A stretch of DNA of 64,000 bases from Acidobacteriaceae bacterium KBS 146 (GCA_000688615.1 JHVA01000001.1:1984001-2048000), one strand, 5' to 3'; positions 28,064 to 37,146 are shown, numbered from the stretch's first letter. Translations and numbers: made by a program. Notes: generated by a model from the letters alone, not told the origin.

Positions 28064-28977
28064 TCCTTCCGCGCACAAGGCAGCTTGTGCTGCATACGCT
28101 GCAGTATGTCGGTCTGCCCCTTATCTGGCTGATCGCGTACGACGCAGCGATTGTGATCGTCTACAAGATGGGATATCTGCAATGGGCGGCGCTCGAGCAG
28201 ATTCCCCTGTCGCTGTTCGGCTCTGCCATCGGCGTGGTGCTTGCCTTCCGGAACAGCACCTCGTATGCGCGCTGGTGGGAGGCGCGTACCCTTTGGGGTT
28301 CCATCGTCAATAATTCCCGAAGCTGGGCACGCCTGGTGACGACTACGATGCGCTCAAAAGGTCCAGACGGAGGAGCCCGCCCGGGCGAGCTCCAGCGCAG
28401 GCTGGTCTACTACCAGATTGCATGGGTTCATGCGCTGCGCCAGCATCTCCGCAAGCTCGACCCCTTTGCGGAGCTCGTCCCCTTCCTGCCCGCGCACGAG
28501 ATTGAAGAACTCCGCATCGAAAAGAACGTTCCCGTGGCGATTCAACAGCGTCAAAGCACGATGTTGCGGGAAGCGCTCGATGCCGGTTGGATCGATCTGG
28601 CGCAATGGCATGCCATGAATCAGAGCCTGGACGATCTGGTCGATGCGCAAGGCGGTGCCGAGCGCATCAAAAATACCCCCATGCCTCGCCAGTACGACTA
28701 CCTGCCTCAGCTCTTTGCCCAGATGTTCTGCTTCCTGTTGCCGTTGGTGATGGTCTCCAGCATGGGATGGTTTACGCCGCTCGGCTCGACGCTGGTGGGC
28801 TTTATCTTTCTTTCGCTCGACAAAATCGGCCGCGACCTCGAAGATCCGTTCGACAACACGATTCACGATATTCCGTTGACATCGATCACTCGAACCATCG
28901 AGATCAACCTACGGCAGATGCTAGGAGAGACAGAGTTGCCGCCGCCCATTGTGCCAGTAAACGATATTCTCTGGTAG
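28060..28977 (+). CDS. bestrophin-like membrane protein
   Basis: The 305-residue protein is a bestrophin family (UPF0187-like) anion channel homologue. It begins with two hydrophobic segments ('LQYVGLPLIWLIAYDAAIV'), followed by the family signature 'LAFRNSTSYARWWEARTLWG', then a helical cytoplasmic part and a second hydrophobic pair ('MFCFLLPLVMVSSMGWF', 'PLGSTLVGFIFLSLDKI'). The tail 'DLEDPFDNTIHDIPL' is also a bestrophin hallmark. Such proteins conduct chloride or bicarbonate. The four-base overlap with the carbonic anhydrase gene points to bicarbonate as the physiological substrate, which is an inference. Confidence 0.9.
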   Translation: MILPRTRQLVLHTLQYVGLPLIWLIAYDAAIVIVYKMGYLQWAALEQIPLSLFGSAIGVVLAFRNSTSYARWWEARTLWGSIVNNSRSWARLVTTTMRSKGPDGGARPGELQRRLVYYQIAWVHALRQHLRKLDPFAELVPFLPAHEIEELRIEKNVPVAIQQRQSTMLREALDAGWIDLAQWHAMNQSLDDLVDAQGGAERIKNTPMPRQYDYLPQLFAQMFCFLLPLVMVSSMGWFTPLGSTLVGFIFLSLDKIGRDLEDPFDNTIHDIPLTSITRTIEINLRQMLGETELPPPIVPVNDILW

Positions 28978-29009
28978 CTGGCGTGGCAGCGTATCTCGCG
29001 GCAGTTCGC

Positions 29010-29285
29010 TTACTCCTGCGCCAAGCCCGGTCCTGTAGCTCCATCGGAGCCGTGAAGCTTTACCAGTTTGTTGTAGATACCCATCAGCAGTAAGGGCGCG
29101 GCCCACTGCCCGACGAAGAGCGCTGCATGATCCTTCCTGGACGCCTTGAAGGTCAGTGACGCCACCATTGAGGCAAGCGCTGCAGCCAGATAGGCGCTGG
29201 ATGGAACCTGCGAGGTTACTTTTTCAATTGCGGCTGTGACCTGATCTTCTTTGGCCTCGCCTTTGGATACGCGGTAATCAGTCAT
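29010..29285 (-). CDS. small membrane protein, unknown function
   Basis: The 91-residue protein starts at the ATG complementary to 29283-29285 and has a GGGGGA ribosome site. A Lys/Glu-rich N-terminus ('YRVSKGEAKEDQVTAAIEKV') is followed by two hydrophobic helices ('SAYLAAALASMVASLTF' and 'LFVGQWAAPLLLMGIYNKL'), which would form a hairpin in the inner membrane. Proteins of this kind are common and unnamed in Acidobacteriota. It is read away from the bestrophin gene and lies 103 bases before the corA stop in the same direction. Confidence 0.6.
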   Translation of the reverse strand: MTDYRVSKGEAKEDQVTAAIEKVTSQVPSSAYLAAALASMVASLTFKASRKDHAALFVGQWAAPLLLMGIYNKLVKLHGSDGATGPGLAQE

Positions 29286-29388
29286 GGAAATCAAATCCCC
29301 CTGTGGTAAGAGAGATGCCTCCGGCGCCCCTTGTGCAGTGCGGAAATCACCTTTTTCTCCAGAAAGTCGCAGAATTCTCAAAACGGAG

Positions 29389-30273
29389 CTACAACCACTT
29401 CATTCTGCGAAGCACGTAGAGCAGCAGCCCGGTAGATGCAACTGTCAGGAAGCCGACAAAACGGGCTCCATGGGGAGAGTCTTCAAAGGGCAACCCTTTG
29501 AGGTTCATCCCGTAAATTCCCGAGATTGCAAGTGCAGGAAGCGCAATCGTACCAAGCACGGTCAGAACCTTCATGACGTCATTGGTACGGTTGGCAACCG
29601 ATGAGAGATAGATGTCGAGTGAGTTATTTAATAGATCACGCTGCGTCTCTATGGAGTCGAGCAATCGCGTAACGTGGTCGTAGGTATCGCGGATATAGAG
29701 TTGATGCTCGGGGTCGATCAACGTATTCGGATCGCGTTGCAGATGCAGGCAGGCATCGCGCGTGTTGACCAGCACACGGCGAAGTTCAATCAACTCACGC
29801 TTGAGCGCAAAGATCAGAGAGAGGATCTCTGGAGAAGGTGAGTTGAAAACGGCATCTTCGAGGGCATCGATGCGATCGTCGAAGTGATCGATCGCGGGAA
29901 AGTAAAGATCGACGATCGTATCCAGAATGAGATAGAGCAGTCGCGACGGCTGATCATCATGTCCGTCTCGGCGCGCGCGCTCCAACGCTTCGGTCGTGGA
30001 AGAACAGACGGGATCCACGACGGTAATCAGAAAATCCTTCCCTGCGAAGATATCGATCGTCGAGAACATCGGCATCTGCTCGCCTGGGGCGGCGGGATCT
30101 GGCTGAAAGTAGATTGGCTTCAGAACAGCGAAGGTGTAATGCAGCCCTGAATCGACTTTTACGCTTTCGTCCTCACTGCGGGCATCTTCAATGTGCAGCG
30201 GATGGAGGTTGTACTGACGGGCGAGTTCGTCGAGTTTGGGGTCATGCGGACTATCGAGTTGGTACCACGGCAT
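29389..30273 (-). CDS. corA: CorA-like magnesium/cobalt transporter
   Basis: CorA forms a pentameric Mg2+/Co2+ channel in the inner membrane. The 294-residue protein shows a cytoplasmic alpha/beta N-domain, the long funnel helices ('LIDPEHQLYIRDTYDHVTRL') and two C-terminal helices. The first helix ends in the signature YGMN (in 'SGIYGMNLKGLP') and the protein ends in a basic cluster (LRRMKWL). The ATG complementary to 30271-30273 is chosen because AGGAG precedes it; a Met 13 codons upstream has no proper ribosome site. Confidence 0.9.
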   Translation of the reverse strand: MPWYQLDSPHDPKLDELARQYNLHPLHIEDARSEDESVKVDSGLHYTFAVLKPIYFQPDPAAPGEQMPMFSTIDIFAGKDFLITVVDPVCSSTTEALERARRDGHDDQPSRLLYLILDTIVDLYFPAIDHFDDRIDALEDAVFNSPSPEILSLIFALKRELIELRRVLVNTRDACLHLQRDPNTLIDPEHQLYIRDTYDHVTRLLDSIETQRDLLNNSLDIYLSSVANRTNDVMKVLTVLGTIALPALAISGIYGMNLKGLPFEDSPHGARFVGFLTVASTGLLLYVLRRMKWL

Positions 30274-30375
30274 GAGAGGCTGCTCTCCTAAGGAACCGTT
30301 CCCTGCGTCCATCCTACCGGCTGCAACGTATATTCAGTTAAAGTCCACCAAAATCCAAAAAAGAGGCCCGTCTCC

Positions 30376-32355
30376 TTGCCCTTTAGCTGCCGAGTCTTCG
30401 CGCTTCTACTGACTGCGGCCGGATCGCTCGCCTTTGCCCAGGGCTCCTTGCCCACGGCACCGGCTTATGATCCGGTCAAGACCTTCGCTCCGTTCACAAT
30501 GCCAGATCCGGTCAATGCCTACCGTTCCAGCAATGGCGCGCCCGGTCCGAGCTATTGGCAGAACGAGGCCGACTACGACCTCCGTCCCACGATCGACACG
30601 GTGAATAAGCAGCTCAACGCTACAGAAACGATCACCTACACCAACAACAGCCCGGACGTCCTTACCAGCCTGTGGCTGCATGTCGAGCAGAACATCTATC
30701 GCAAGGACTCTCGCTCCCGCCTCGCAGGAGGAGCAGTCCGCTCCCGCCGCCGCAGCGATGAGGAATCTGGTCCGCGTCCCTCATCGGAGGGCTACGCCTT
30801 CGATACCGTCGAGGTCGAGTCCGGCAAACAGCGAGTCAAGGCTGACTACCTGATCTCCGACACCCGCATGCAGATTCGTCTGGCTGAACCTCTTAAACCC
30901 CATGGCGGACAGCTCAAAATCCATATCAAGTACCACTACCAGATCCCCGGCGTGTGGGGCGGCCGTACCTCCTGGGGCAAATCGAAGCAGGGCGAGATCT
31001 ACGATATGGCCCAGTGGTATCCGCGTATGTGCGTCTATGACGACCTTCGCGGCTGGGATACGCTTCCCTACCTCGGCAGCGAATTCTATCTGGAGTACGG
31101 CCACTTCGATTACTACGTCACCGTACCCTCCAGCTTCATCGTCGCCGGTTCCGGGGAGTTGGTTAACCCCAAAGAGGTTCTTACTGCGCAACAGGTCACG
31201 CGGCTGGAACAGGCCAAGAGCAGCGACGCCACCGTCATGATTCTCAAGCCGGAAGAGGTTGGCAAAGCAGAGAGCCGGCCGAAGCAGGACGGTACCCTTA
31301 CCTGGCACTTCCACATGGATAAGACCAGGGACGTGGCCTTCAGCGCCTCGCCGGTTTTTGTATGGGACGGCGCAAAGATCAACCTGCCTGACGGAAAGAC
31401 GTCGCTCGCCATGAGCGTCTATCCTCCGGAGAGCGTGGGAGAGGATGCCTGGACCAAGTCGACCGAGTACGTGAAGAACTCCGTCGAAAACTTCTCCAAA
31501 CGTTGGTACCCCTATCCCTATCCAGCAGCTATCAATGTTGCAGGCTTCTCGACTGGCATGGAGTACCCCGGCATCGTCTTCGATGGCATTCCTGACAAAG
31601 GCTCATTCCTCTTCTGGGTGACGGCGCACGAGATCGGCCACGACTGGTTCCCCATGATCGTCGGCTCCAACGAACGCCGCAACGCGTTTATGGACGAAGG
31701 CTTCAACACCTTCGTCGATATCTTTGAATCCGATGAGTACGCCGGCGGGAAGTATGGCCCCAAACGCGATTCGGAGTACTCGGCCGGAGGCGAGCCGCCG
31801 GACATGATCCTCAAAGTAATCGACGACCCAGTTGCACCTCCTGTCCTCTTCTCGGCCGACGGCTACCCTGGCCGTCTCGGTCACCCGGTGAGCTACTTTA
31901 AAGGAGCGTACGGCAACGTGCTTCTGCGCGAACAGATTCTGGGGCCGGAGCGCTTCGACTGGGCGTTCCGCAAGTACATCCGCGACTGGGCCTTCAAACA
32001 TCCTTCGCCCTCAGACTTCTTCCGCGCGATGCAGAGCGAAGGCGGCGAAGACCTGGGCTGGTTCTGGCGGGGCTGGTATGAGAACAACTGGAAGTTCGAT
32101 CTTGCGGTTGAAAAGATCGATGGCGCCACGATGACTCTCATCAACAAAAACCAACTTGTACTTCCCGCAACCGTGGAAGTCAAGTTCAAGGACGGCACAT
32201 CCGAGCGCTTCCGCCTGCCATGGGAGACATGGCTCACCAAAGGCCAGTACGTTTGGTCCTCGGACGACAAAAAGCCCATCGCCTCGGTCACCATCGATCC
32301 GGATCATAAGCTTCCAGATGATGACCGCAGCGACAATACGAAGTCAGCCGAATAA
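30376..32355 (+). CDS. M1 family metallopeptidase, exported
   Basis: The 659-residue protein is an exported zinc peptidase of clan MA, family M1. Its signal peptide ends after FAQG and its start is a TTG preceded by GAGG. The zinc site is clear: H418-E419-x-x-H422 in '[12 protein letters not shown]', followed 18 residues later by E441 in '[11 protein letters not shown]'. A 'GMEYPGIVF' segment stands where other M1 enzymes have the GxMEN substrate motif. Members of this acidobacterial group degrade peptides in the periplasm or outside. A terminator follows the stop by six bases. Confidence 0.9.
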   Translation: MPFSCRVFALLLTAAGSLAFAQGSLPTAPAYDPVKTFAPFTMPDPVNAYRSSNGAPGPSYWQNEADYDLRPTIDTVNKQLNATETITYTNNSPDVLTSLWLHVEQNIYRKDSRSRLAGGAVRSRRRSDEESGPRPSSEGYAFDTVEVESGKQRVKADYLISDTRMQIRLAEPLKPHGGQLKIHIKYHYQIPGVWGGRTSWGKSKQGEIYDMAQWYPRMCVYDDLRGWDTLPYLGSEFYLEYGHFDYYVTVPSSFIVAGSGELVNPKEVLTAQQVTRLEQAKSSDATVMILKPEEVGKAESRPKQDGTLTWHFHMDKTRDVAFSASPVFVWDGAKINLPDGKTSLAMSVYPPESVGEDAWTKSTEYVKNSVENFSKRWYPYPYPAAINVAGFSTGMEYPGIVFDGIPDKGSFLFWVTAHEIGHDWFPMIVGSNERRNAFMDEGFNTFVDIFESDEYAGGKYGPKRDSEYSAGGEPPDMILKVIDDPVAPPVLFSADGYPGRLGHPVSYFKGAYGNVLLREQILGPERFDWAFRKYIRDWAFKHPSPSDFFRAMQSEGGEDLGWFWRGWYENNWKFDLAVEKIDGATMTLINKNQLVLPATVEVKFKDGTSERFRLPWETWLTKGQYVWSSDDKKPIASVTIDPDHKLPDDDRSDNTKSAE

Positions 32356-32361
32356 GACAAA

Positions 32362-32392
32362 AAGGCCGCCACTCCAAGTGTGGCGGCCTTTT
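32362..32392. terminator. bidirectional terminator between the peptidase and ABC genes
   Basis: The hairpin AAGGCCGCCAC / GTGGCGGCCTT has 11 perfect pairs and a seven-base loop, with A residues on the left and T residues on the right, so it can end both convergent transcripts. Confidence 0.85.
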
Positions 32393-32440
32393 GCCGATAA
32401 CGCGTGATCTGATCGCCTCCCGGTGTTGGAGGAGTTGACT

Positions 32441-33214
32441 CTATTCGGTCCACGCCTCGTGTACGAGACGGGCTGCTCCCTTTTCGATGGTTCTGATCCT
32501 GCCATCCCGCATATGGATAATGCGATCGGCTATTTGTGCGGCCTCAGGATTATGCGTAATCATCAGCACGGTTTGATTGAGTTCCCGACTGGAGCGGCGC
32601 AGCATATCCAGCACCGCCTCGGAGTTCTTGGTATCCAGGTTGCCGGTTGGTTCGTCAGCCAGCACAATCGCGGGACGAGAGATCAGAGCCCTGGCAATGG
32701 CTACCCGTTGCTGCTCCCCGCCTGACAACTCGCTCGGCCGGTGATTCAGTCTTCCCTTGATCCCCATCAGATCGGCCAGATGGTCCAGCAATGGACGGTC
32801 GAGCGGCGTTTTTTCCTGGGCTCCCAGGTTGGCGATATCGTGAGCGATCTCAATGTTGCCCATCGCGGTGAGTGTGGGCAGAAGGTTGAATCGCTGAAAC
32901 ACGAACCCGATCTTCGCTCGACGCATGCGGGTTCGTTCGATATCCGACATCCGCGAAAATTCGGCTCCATCGATATACAGAGAGCCCGAGGTAGCCTGCG
33001 TCAGCCCGCCGAGAATATAGAAGAGCGTCGACTTTCCAGACCCCGAGGGCCCAACGATCGCGACAAACTCCCCGGGGTCAGCGGTGAATGAGACATCGGA
33101 CAATGCGGTCACTGCCAGTTTCCCGGAATGGTAGACCTTGCCGAGTTGCCGGGCTTCGATAATTGGTTTCGTTACGCTTGGCCGGTCCGGAGGTGAGGAA
33201 GTTGGGGTCGCCAT
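32441..33214 (-). CDS. ABC transporter ATP-binding protein (MacB/LolD type)
   Basis: The 257-residue ATPase has Walker [10 protein letters not shown] (near residue 55), the signature [15 protein letters not shown], Walker B 'IVLADEPTG' and the switch His in 'MITHNPE'. The arrangement with '[18 protein letters not shown]' is that of the MacB/LolD/FtsE branch, which extracts lipoproteins or exports peptides and antibiotics with FtsX-type permeases. No permease lies next to it; one such permease is at 59621, too far to claim pairing. The first Met is used. It is divergent from the small membrane protein gene at 33250. Confidence 0.9.
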   Translation of the reverse strand: MATPTSSPPDRPSVTKPIIEARQLGKVYHSGKLAVTALSDVSFTADPGEFVAIVGPSGSGKSTLFYILGGLTQATSGSLYIDGAEFSRMSDIERTRMRRAKIGFVFQRFNLLPTLTAMGNIEIAHDIANLGAQEKTPLDRPLLDHLADLMGIKGRLNHRPSELSGGEQQRVAIARALISRPAIVLADEPTGNLDTKNSEAVLDMLRRSSRELNQTVLMITHNPEAAQIADRIIHMRDGRIRTIEKGAARLVHEAWTE

Positions 33215-33249
33215 GGGTTACCTTTGAGTTTATCGTGACCGGAGCAGGT

Positions 33250-33855
33250 ATGGGCTGGGCTGAGCTTTTGCTGTTAGTTTTGGTGGGCTGGACGATCGTA
33301 GGCGCTTTTGGCGTCGCCGCCTCGTACAGACGAGGGGAACAGACAAAGGCAGGGCGACACCTGGCGTGGATTGGCGGCGTCTGGGTTCTCTATCTCGTCA
33401 CTTTGCTCGGTATCTCTGTGGCTGCAGCGCCTCGATCAATCAAACCGGCGCAAGAGCAGTGTTTCCATTCGCTTTGTTTTGCCGTTCTCGACGTGAAGAG
33501 CATGCCTGGCTACCTCGCAGGCCCCGGCGAGCATCTCCTGCGGCTCTCCATCCGCATGACCAACCACTCCAGAAAAGATCCGAAGGGAGACAGCCACCTA
33601 ACCGCGTATCTGGTTGACTCCCGCAATCGACACTGGGATGAGATTCCTGGACTTGAGGGAATACGGCTCTCAACGACGGTTCCCGCGGACAAATCTCTGA
33701 TCAGCACACCCGTGTTCAAAGTGGCGAGCGATGCCAAGGATCTTCGTCTTGTTTTTACCCATGGCCGCCGCCTTCCTTATCTGTTGCTGTTAGGCGACCG
33801 GGACAGCCTGCTGCACCCTCCAACCTTTGTCCCTCTCGGCGTTCCAAATGAGTAG
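33250..33855 (+). CDS. small membrane-anchored protein, unknown function
   Basis: The 201-residue protein starts at ATG 33250, behind GGAG. Two transmembrane helices occupy the N-terminus ('WAELLLLVLVGWTIVGAFG' and 'WIGGVWVLYLVTLLGISVA'), and the rest is extracytoplasmic. It contains two close cysteines (QCFHSLCFAVLDVKSM) and a beta-rich domain ('LLRLSIRMTNHSRKDPKGDS') that looks like a small Ig-like fold of the DUF4352 type. I cannot assign a role. It is divergent from the ABC gene, whose start lies 35 bases away. Confidence 0.55.
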   Translation: MGWAELLLLVLVGWTIVGAFGVAASYRRGEQTKAGRHLAWIGGVWVLYLVTLLGISVAAAPRSIKPAQEQCFHSLCFAVLDVKSMPGYLAGPGEHLLRLSIRMTNHSRKDPKGDSHLTAYLVDSRNRHWDEIPGLEGIRLSTTVPADKSLISTPVFKVASDAKDLRLVFTHGRRLPYLLLLGDRDSLLHPPTFVPLGVPNE

Positions 33856-34192
33856 GGAATTTTTCAACTCGAGCAAATCGGTCTGAAAAAATACTGCGAT
33901 TTTCACTTTTCCCTGCAAACGATTGCGACCTGCGTCGCCGCAGATAAGAAATTCCATTGGATTTGCGGCAGAAAAATTTGGCATGGCGATTGCACTAGTG
34001 CCAGACCGTATTGCGGGCCTTCATTCCACAGGGCGTCGGGCTGGATGCTGATGTGGAGCTGACTGTTTGACGATCTCGGGCTCTTTCCAAACCTTCGTGC
34101 GGGCTGACCGTTCGGTGCGCGGCATCGACACGAAGCTGGTGCAACCTTTGCTTCCCTCTGGAAGCCACTGGGACTGAAATCGGCGACGTCTC

Positions 34193-34215
34193 AAAAAAAC
34201 CCTCTTGAAAGAGGG
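34193..34215 (-). terminator. orphan terminator on the minus strand
   Basis: A CCCTCTT/AAGAGGG stem is preceded on the plus strand by seven A residues. This makes a textbook intrinsic terminator for minus-strand transcription, although no minus-strand gene lies upstream of it. Confidence 0.5.
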
Positions 34216-34244
34216 AACAGGATTGTTGACGTCAAAACTGGCCC

Positions 34245-34266
34245 CTACGCAGCACGTTCTGCGTAG
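34245..34266 (+). promoter_or_regulatory. leader stem-loop before the FapC-like gene
   Basis: The perfect stem CTACGCAG/CTGCGTAG with a six-base loop lies 30 bases before the ribosome site (GGAGG 34297-34301). Whether it protects the messenger or controls translation is unknown. Confidence 0.4.
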
Positions 34267-34306
34267 ACGGCGAACTATTCCTAACCCCTAAGTTGTGGAG
34301 GAAGAA

Positions 34307-35878
34307 GTGAGAAAAATTGTTAGTACAACCGCACTTGTTGCAGCCTTAGTCATCTCTGGACAGGCGTTTGGCCAGAGCAAATCGAATACGTCCACGGAAA
34401 AGAAGCAGACCAAGACTCGTGCCCTTCGTGACAACCAGATGGATAACGTCACCGCCGCAGGCGAAGAGAACTCCGCGCTTGCCGCCAACAACTCGACCGT
34501 CAATGAGAACAACACAGGAAGCGTGTCGCTTTCCGGCAGCGCTCTCAATGCGGCCAAGGGCATCAATATTGTCAGCTCTTCCGATGCGACCGTCGCCAAC
34601 GGGGTCAATGTCTATAACGGCAGCCTGACCACGCAAGGCAACAGCGGCAGCGCTAATGTCAGCCAGAGCAACGATGTAATGCAGGAGAGCGGCGGAAACG
34701 CCACGCTCAGCGGATACAAGAGAGGCGCCAACTCGCAGCTCAACACATCGAGCGCGTCGGATGTGACCAGCAGCAGCTCATCCTCCGAGAGCCTCAACGC
34801 ATCCATCAATCACACCTCCAACCACACCAGGACCTCATCGCTTACCGAAACGGCGAACAGCAGCTCGTCCAAGAGCGCCAACTCCAGCAAGAACGCGGCT
34901 CAACAGGCCAGCGCAAGCAAGAACTCCACCTCTTCCATGACCTCGTCCGCGTCGAACTCGGCCAGCAAATCGGCCTCGTCGACGGATTCCTCCGCTTCCA
35001 ACAATGCCCAGAATGCGAGCAATGTGAAGTCGGCGTCATCCAGCGATAACTCGGCCGCGACCAAGAGCGCAACCAGCAACGCTACCTCCTCAGCTAGTTC
35101 CAGCGGAGCCACGGCCAGCGCGAATGCTCCCGACGGAAGCTCCACTTCGGTCGGAAACTCTGCCTTTAACAACAGCTCTTCCAGCAATGGAGCGACCTCT
35201 ACGACAACAGGCAACGGAGCTAACAACCTCTCCGCATCGAAGGGCGGATCGGCAAGCAACTCCACCACGAGCAACTCCGGAACCGCGAGCAACACGTCGA
35301 GCAGCGCTGACCAGTCCGCCTCCGCCAATAACTCTGCGTCGAATGTGAGCTCCGCATCGAACGCAGCCAAGAACGCGAACTCGGCCTCGAACTCCGCTTC
35401 CAACAACGCTGCGCAGAACGCGGATTCCTCGAACAAGAGCAAGTCGCAACAGAGCGCAAACAGCTCCAATAGCGCAAGCTCGGATGCCACACAGTCGGCT
35501 AAGAACGATTCTTCTTCCAGCACCGACACGCACTCCACCAGCTCGAGCAATTCAACTTCGGCGAGCCTGGCGACTAACGAAACAAAGTCCAAGTCCAATC
35601 ACAGCGTTAAGTCCTACAGCAAGGTTTATAACGTGCAGGGTGCCGTCAGCTTCGATGACGCCAGCGCGCATAACATCGCCGTAGATGGCTCGACGGTAAA
35701 CGCGACCAATAACTACACCGTATCGCTGGCTGGCTCAGCGCTTGCCAACGCAACCGCAATGAACATCGTCAATGCAGCCGGCGGCATGGTTGCAAACGGA
35801 GTCAACGTAGCCCGGACGTCGAACATGAACTCGACCCCGACGCTCTCGCAGTCCAATAGCATCAGCCAGGTCCGCTAA
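34307..35878 (+). CDS. FapC-like secreted Ser/Asn/Ala-rich protein (candidate functional amyloid)
   Basis: The 523-residue protein starts at GTG 34307, behind GGAGG with a five-base spacer. A signal peptide ends near residue 22 (QAFG). Next comes a basic linker and then L40-RDNQMDNVTAAG52, a double-glycine-like leader motif. Residues of about 60-130 and 445-523 are two related modules, each with NNxxxVSLSGSAL or NNYTVSLAGSAL, then INIV/MNIV, then VANGVNV and a final xSQSN motif. Between them lies a low-complexity stretch of some 300 residues made almost wholly of Ser, Asn, Ala, Thr and Lys. I see no Cys or Trp. The end modules and central linker recall FapC of Pseudomonas, but this is a fold-level comparison, not a proven homology. 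It heads a four-gene run with a C39 peptidase and a barrel. Confidence 0.6.
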   Translation: MRKIVSTTALVAALVISGQAFGQSKSNTSTEKKQTKTRALRDNQMDNVTAAGEENSALAANNSTVNENNTGSVSLSGSALNAAKGINIVSSSDATVANGVNVYNGSLTTQGNSGSANVSQSNDVMQESGGNATLSGYKRGANSQLNTSSASDVTSSSSSSESLNASINHTSNHTRTSSLTETANSSSSKSANSSKNAAQQASASKNSTSSMTSSASNSASKSASSTDSSASNNAQNASNVKSASSSDNSAATKSATSNATSSASSSGATASANAPDGSSTSVGNSAFNNSSSSNGATSTTTGNGANNLSASKGGSASNSTTSNSGTASNTSSSADQSASANNSASNVSSASNAAKNANSASNSASNNAAQNADSSNKSKSQQSANSSNSASSDATQSAKNDSSSSTDTHSTSSSNSTSASLATNETKSKSNHSVKSYSKVYNVQGAVSFDDASAHNIAVDGSTVNATNNYTVSLAGSALANATAMNIVNAAGGMVANGVNVARTSNMNSTPTLSQSNSISQVR

Positions 35879-35977
35879 GCGCGGGCCAGCGTATTGCGAG
35901 GGTCCGGCGCGCATTCCCTCCATGCCGGATCCCCGCAGGCGCTTCCCTCGCTCCTTCACTGGATTCAAGGAGTTAAT

Positions 35978-36427
35978 ATGCAACGAATTCTCGTGATGGC
36001 GGTCCTGACCATGTTGGGGTCAGCAGGCCTGGCCGTAGCTGGCGCACAGACGCCGGCACGGACTCAGGCGTCGACACCAAGCCGCGTGCAAACAAAGGCG
36101 AAACCTCTGAGTGACGATGCGCTCGACAAGGTCACGGCCGGAACCGTTTCGGCCGGGATCTCCGACGGCGTTGTTCGCTTTCAGGGGCAGACCCCAACTG
36201 CAAACGGCCTGGTCTCGAGCACAGGTTCGCTCGCTATCCAGAGCGGACCCATTGGTGGAATCACGATGGGCACGCTCAGCCTGAACGGTAACGCGGAACA
36301 GAACCTGAGTTCTCTGGTCAACATCAATGCGGTGAACTCGAAGATCAACGTCCTGCTTAACCTCAACGTCAACATCAACTCAACTGTGAGCACCCTGACA
36401 CAGTCGAACTTGAATGGAAAACCCTGA
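35978..36427 (+). CDS. small secreted FapB/FapE-like protein
   Basis: The 149-residue protein starts at ATG 35978 behind AAGGAG. It has a signal peptide (MQRILVMAVLTMLGSAGLAV), a basic linker and the motif L44-SDDALDKVTAG55, the same pattern as in the preceding gene. The mature part is Asn/Ser/Val-rich, built from short strands ('SLVNINAVNSKINVLLNLNV') and ends in TLTQSNLNG, close to the TLSQSNS ending of the neighbour. It has no Cys. A minor amyloid, nucleator or secreted companion (like FapB or FapE) is the likeliest role. Its stop overlaps the C39 gene start by one base. Confidence 0.55.
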   Translation: MQRILVMAVLTMLGSAGLAVAGAQTPARTQASTPSRVQTKAKPLSDDALDKVTAGTVSAGISDGVVRFQGQTPTANGLVSSTGSLAIQSGPIGGITMGTLSLNGNAEQNLSSLVNINAVNSKINVLLNLNVNINSTVSTLTQSNLNGKP

Positions 36428-37125
36428 TGATCCTCCCTTCTGCCTGGTTCCGGCTCTGGTGTAGAGCAGCCGCGCTCGTTGTGGCGAGCTGCTTGTTCTT
36501 CCCGGCATCTGCGTCCTCTCAAACCAGAGAAGACGCAGATGCACAGGGAGGCAAAAAAATACGCAGCTTGAAAGAGATTCGCGGCGAAGGTGTCGTTCGC
36601 CAGAGATGGGATATGAGCTGCGGGGCGGCGGCGCTTAGCACTCTGTTGACCTACGAATTCCGAGACAATACTCCGGAGACAGCCATCGTCGTCTGGATTC
36701 TTCATCGTGTCGATCCGATCAAGGTTCGCGCACGTGGAGGATTCTCTCTTCTTGACCTCAAACGTTTCGCACAGGCCCGCGGGTATCGCGCCGAAGGCTA
36801 TGCCGGAATGTCGATCGAAGAGCTTGCATCGCAGAAGACGGCTGTCATCGTACCCATCCGACTGAAAGGCTTTGACCACTTCATCGTGGTGCGAAAGATC
36901 GCTGCAGGAAGTGTCATTATCGCTGATCCGGGCTTCGGGAACCTCACCATGAGAGTCGAGCGGTTTCAGTCTCTCTGGAAGGAAGGCATCGTCTTCATCG
37001 TGCACCCCCCGACCGACCTCATGCTGACCGAACAGAAGCCCAACATCGCGTCTCGCACGATTCCCGACCCCAGCATCATCCAGCGCGAGATTGGAGTCGC
37101 GATTCCACCCAATTACCTCTACTGA
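36427..37125 (+). CDS. exported C39-family cysteine peptidase (FapD-like)
   Basis: The 232-residue protein has a signal peptide of about 32 residues and a C39 peptidase domain. Q59 and C65 stand in 'VVRQRWDMSCGAAALSTLL', H151 in 'GFDHFIVVRK' and D167 in 'VIIADPGFGNLTM', matching the Cys-His-Asp triad and oxyanion Gln of bacteriocin-processing C39 domains. It lacks the ABC transporter parts, so it works alone in the periplasm like FapD. The probable substrates are the two proteins encoded just upstream, which carry a double-glycine-like site. The start overlaps the preceding stop (TGATG), implying coupled translation. Confidence 0.8.
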   Translation: MILPSAWFRLWCRAAALVVASCLFFPASASSQTREDADAQGGKKIRSLKEIRGEGVVRQRWDMSCGAAALSTLLTYEFRDNTPETAIVVWILHRVDPIKVRARGGFSLLDLKRFAQARGYRAEGYAGMSIEELASQKTAVIVPIRLKGFDHFIVVRKIAAGSVIIADPGFGNLTMRVERFQSLWKEGIVFIVHPPTDLMLTEQKPNIASRTIPDPSIIQREIGVAIPPNYLY

Positions 37126-37146
37126 GTTTTCAAAGGCCAGATTCCG

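Larger units (their letters stand above)
33856..34306 (+). other. intergenic stretch upstream of the amyloid-like cluster
   Basis: No gene is supported in these 451 bases. They hold a terminator-shaped hairpin facing the wrong way (34193-34215) and a perfect stem-loop just before the ribosome site (34245-34266). TTGACG occurs at 34226-34231 but without a -10 at the proper distance, so I do not call a promoter. Confidence 0.5.

Noticed and set aside
34900-35598. Leu/Glu/Ala-rich open frames on the minus strand of the FapC-like gene
   Set aside because: They are antisense reads of the Ser/Asn/Ala codons. They have no ribosome site and merely mirror the low-complexity coding strand.
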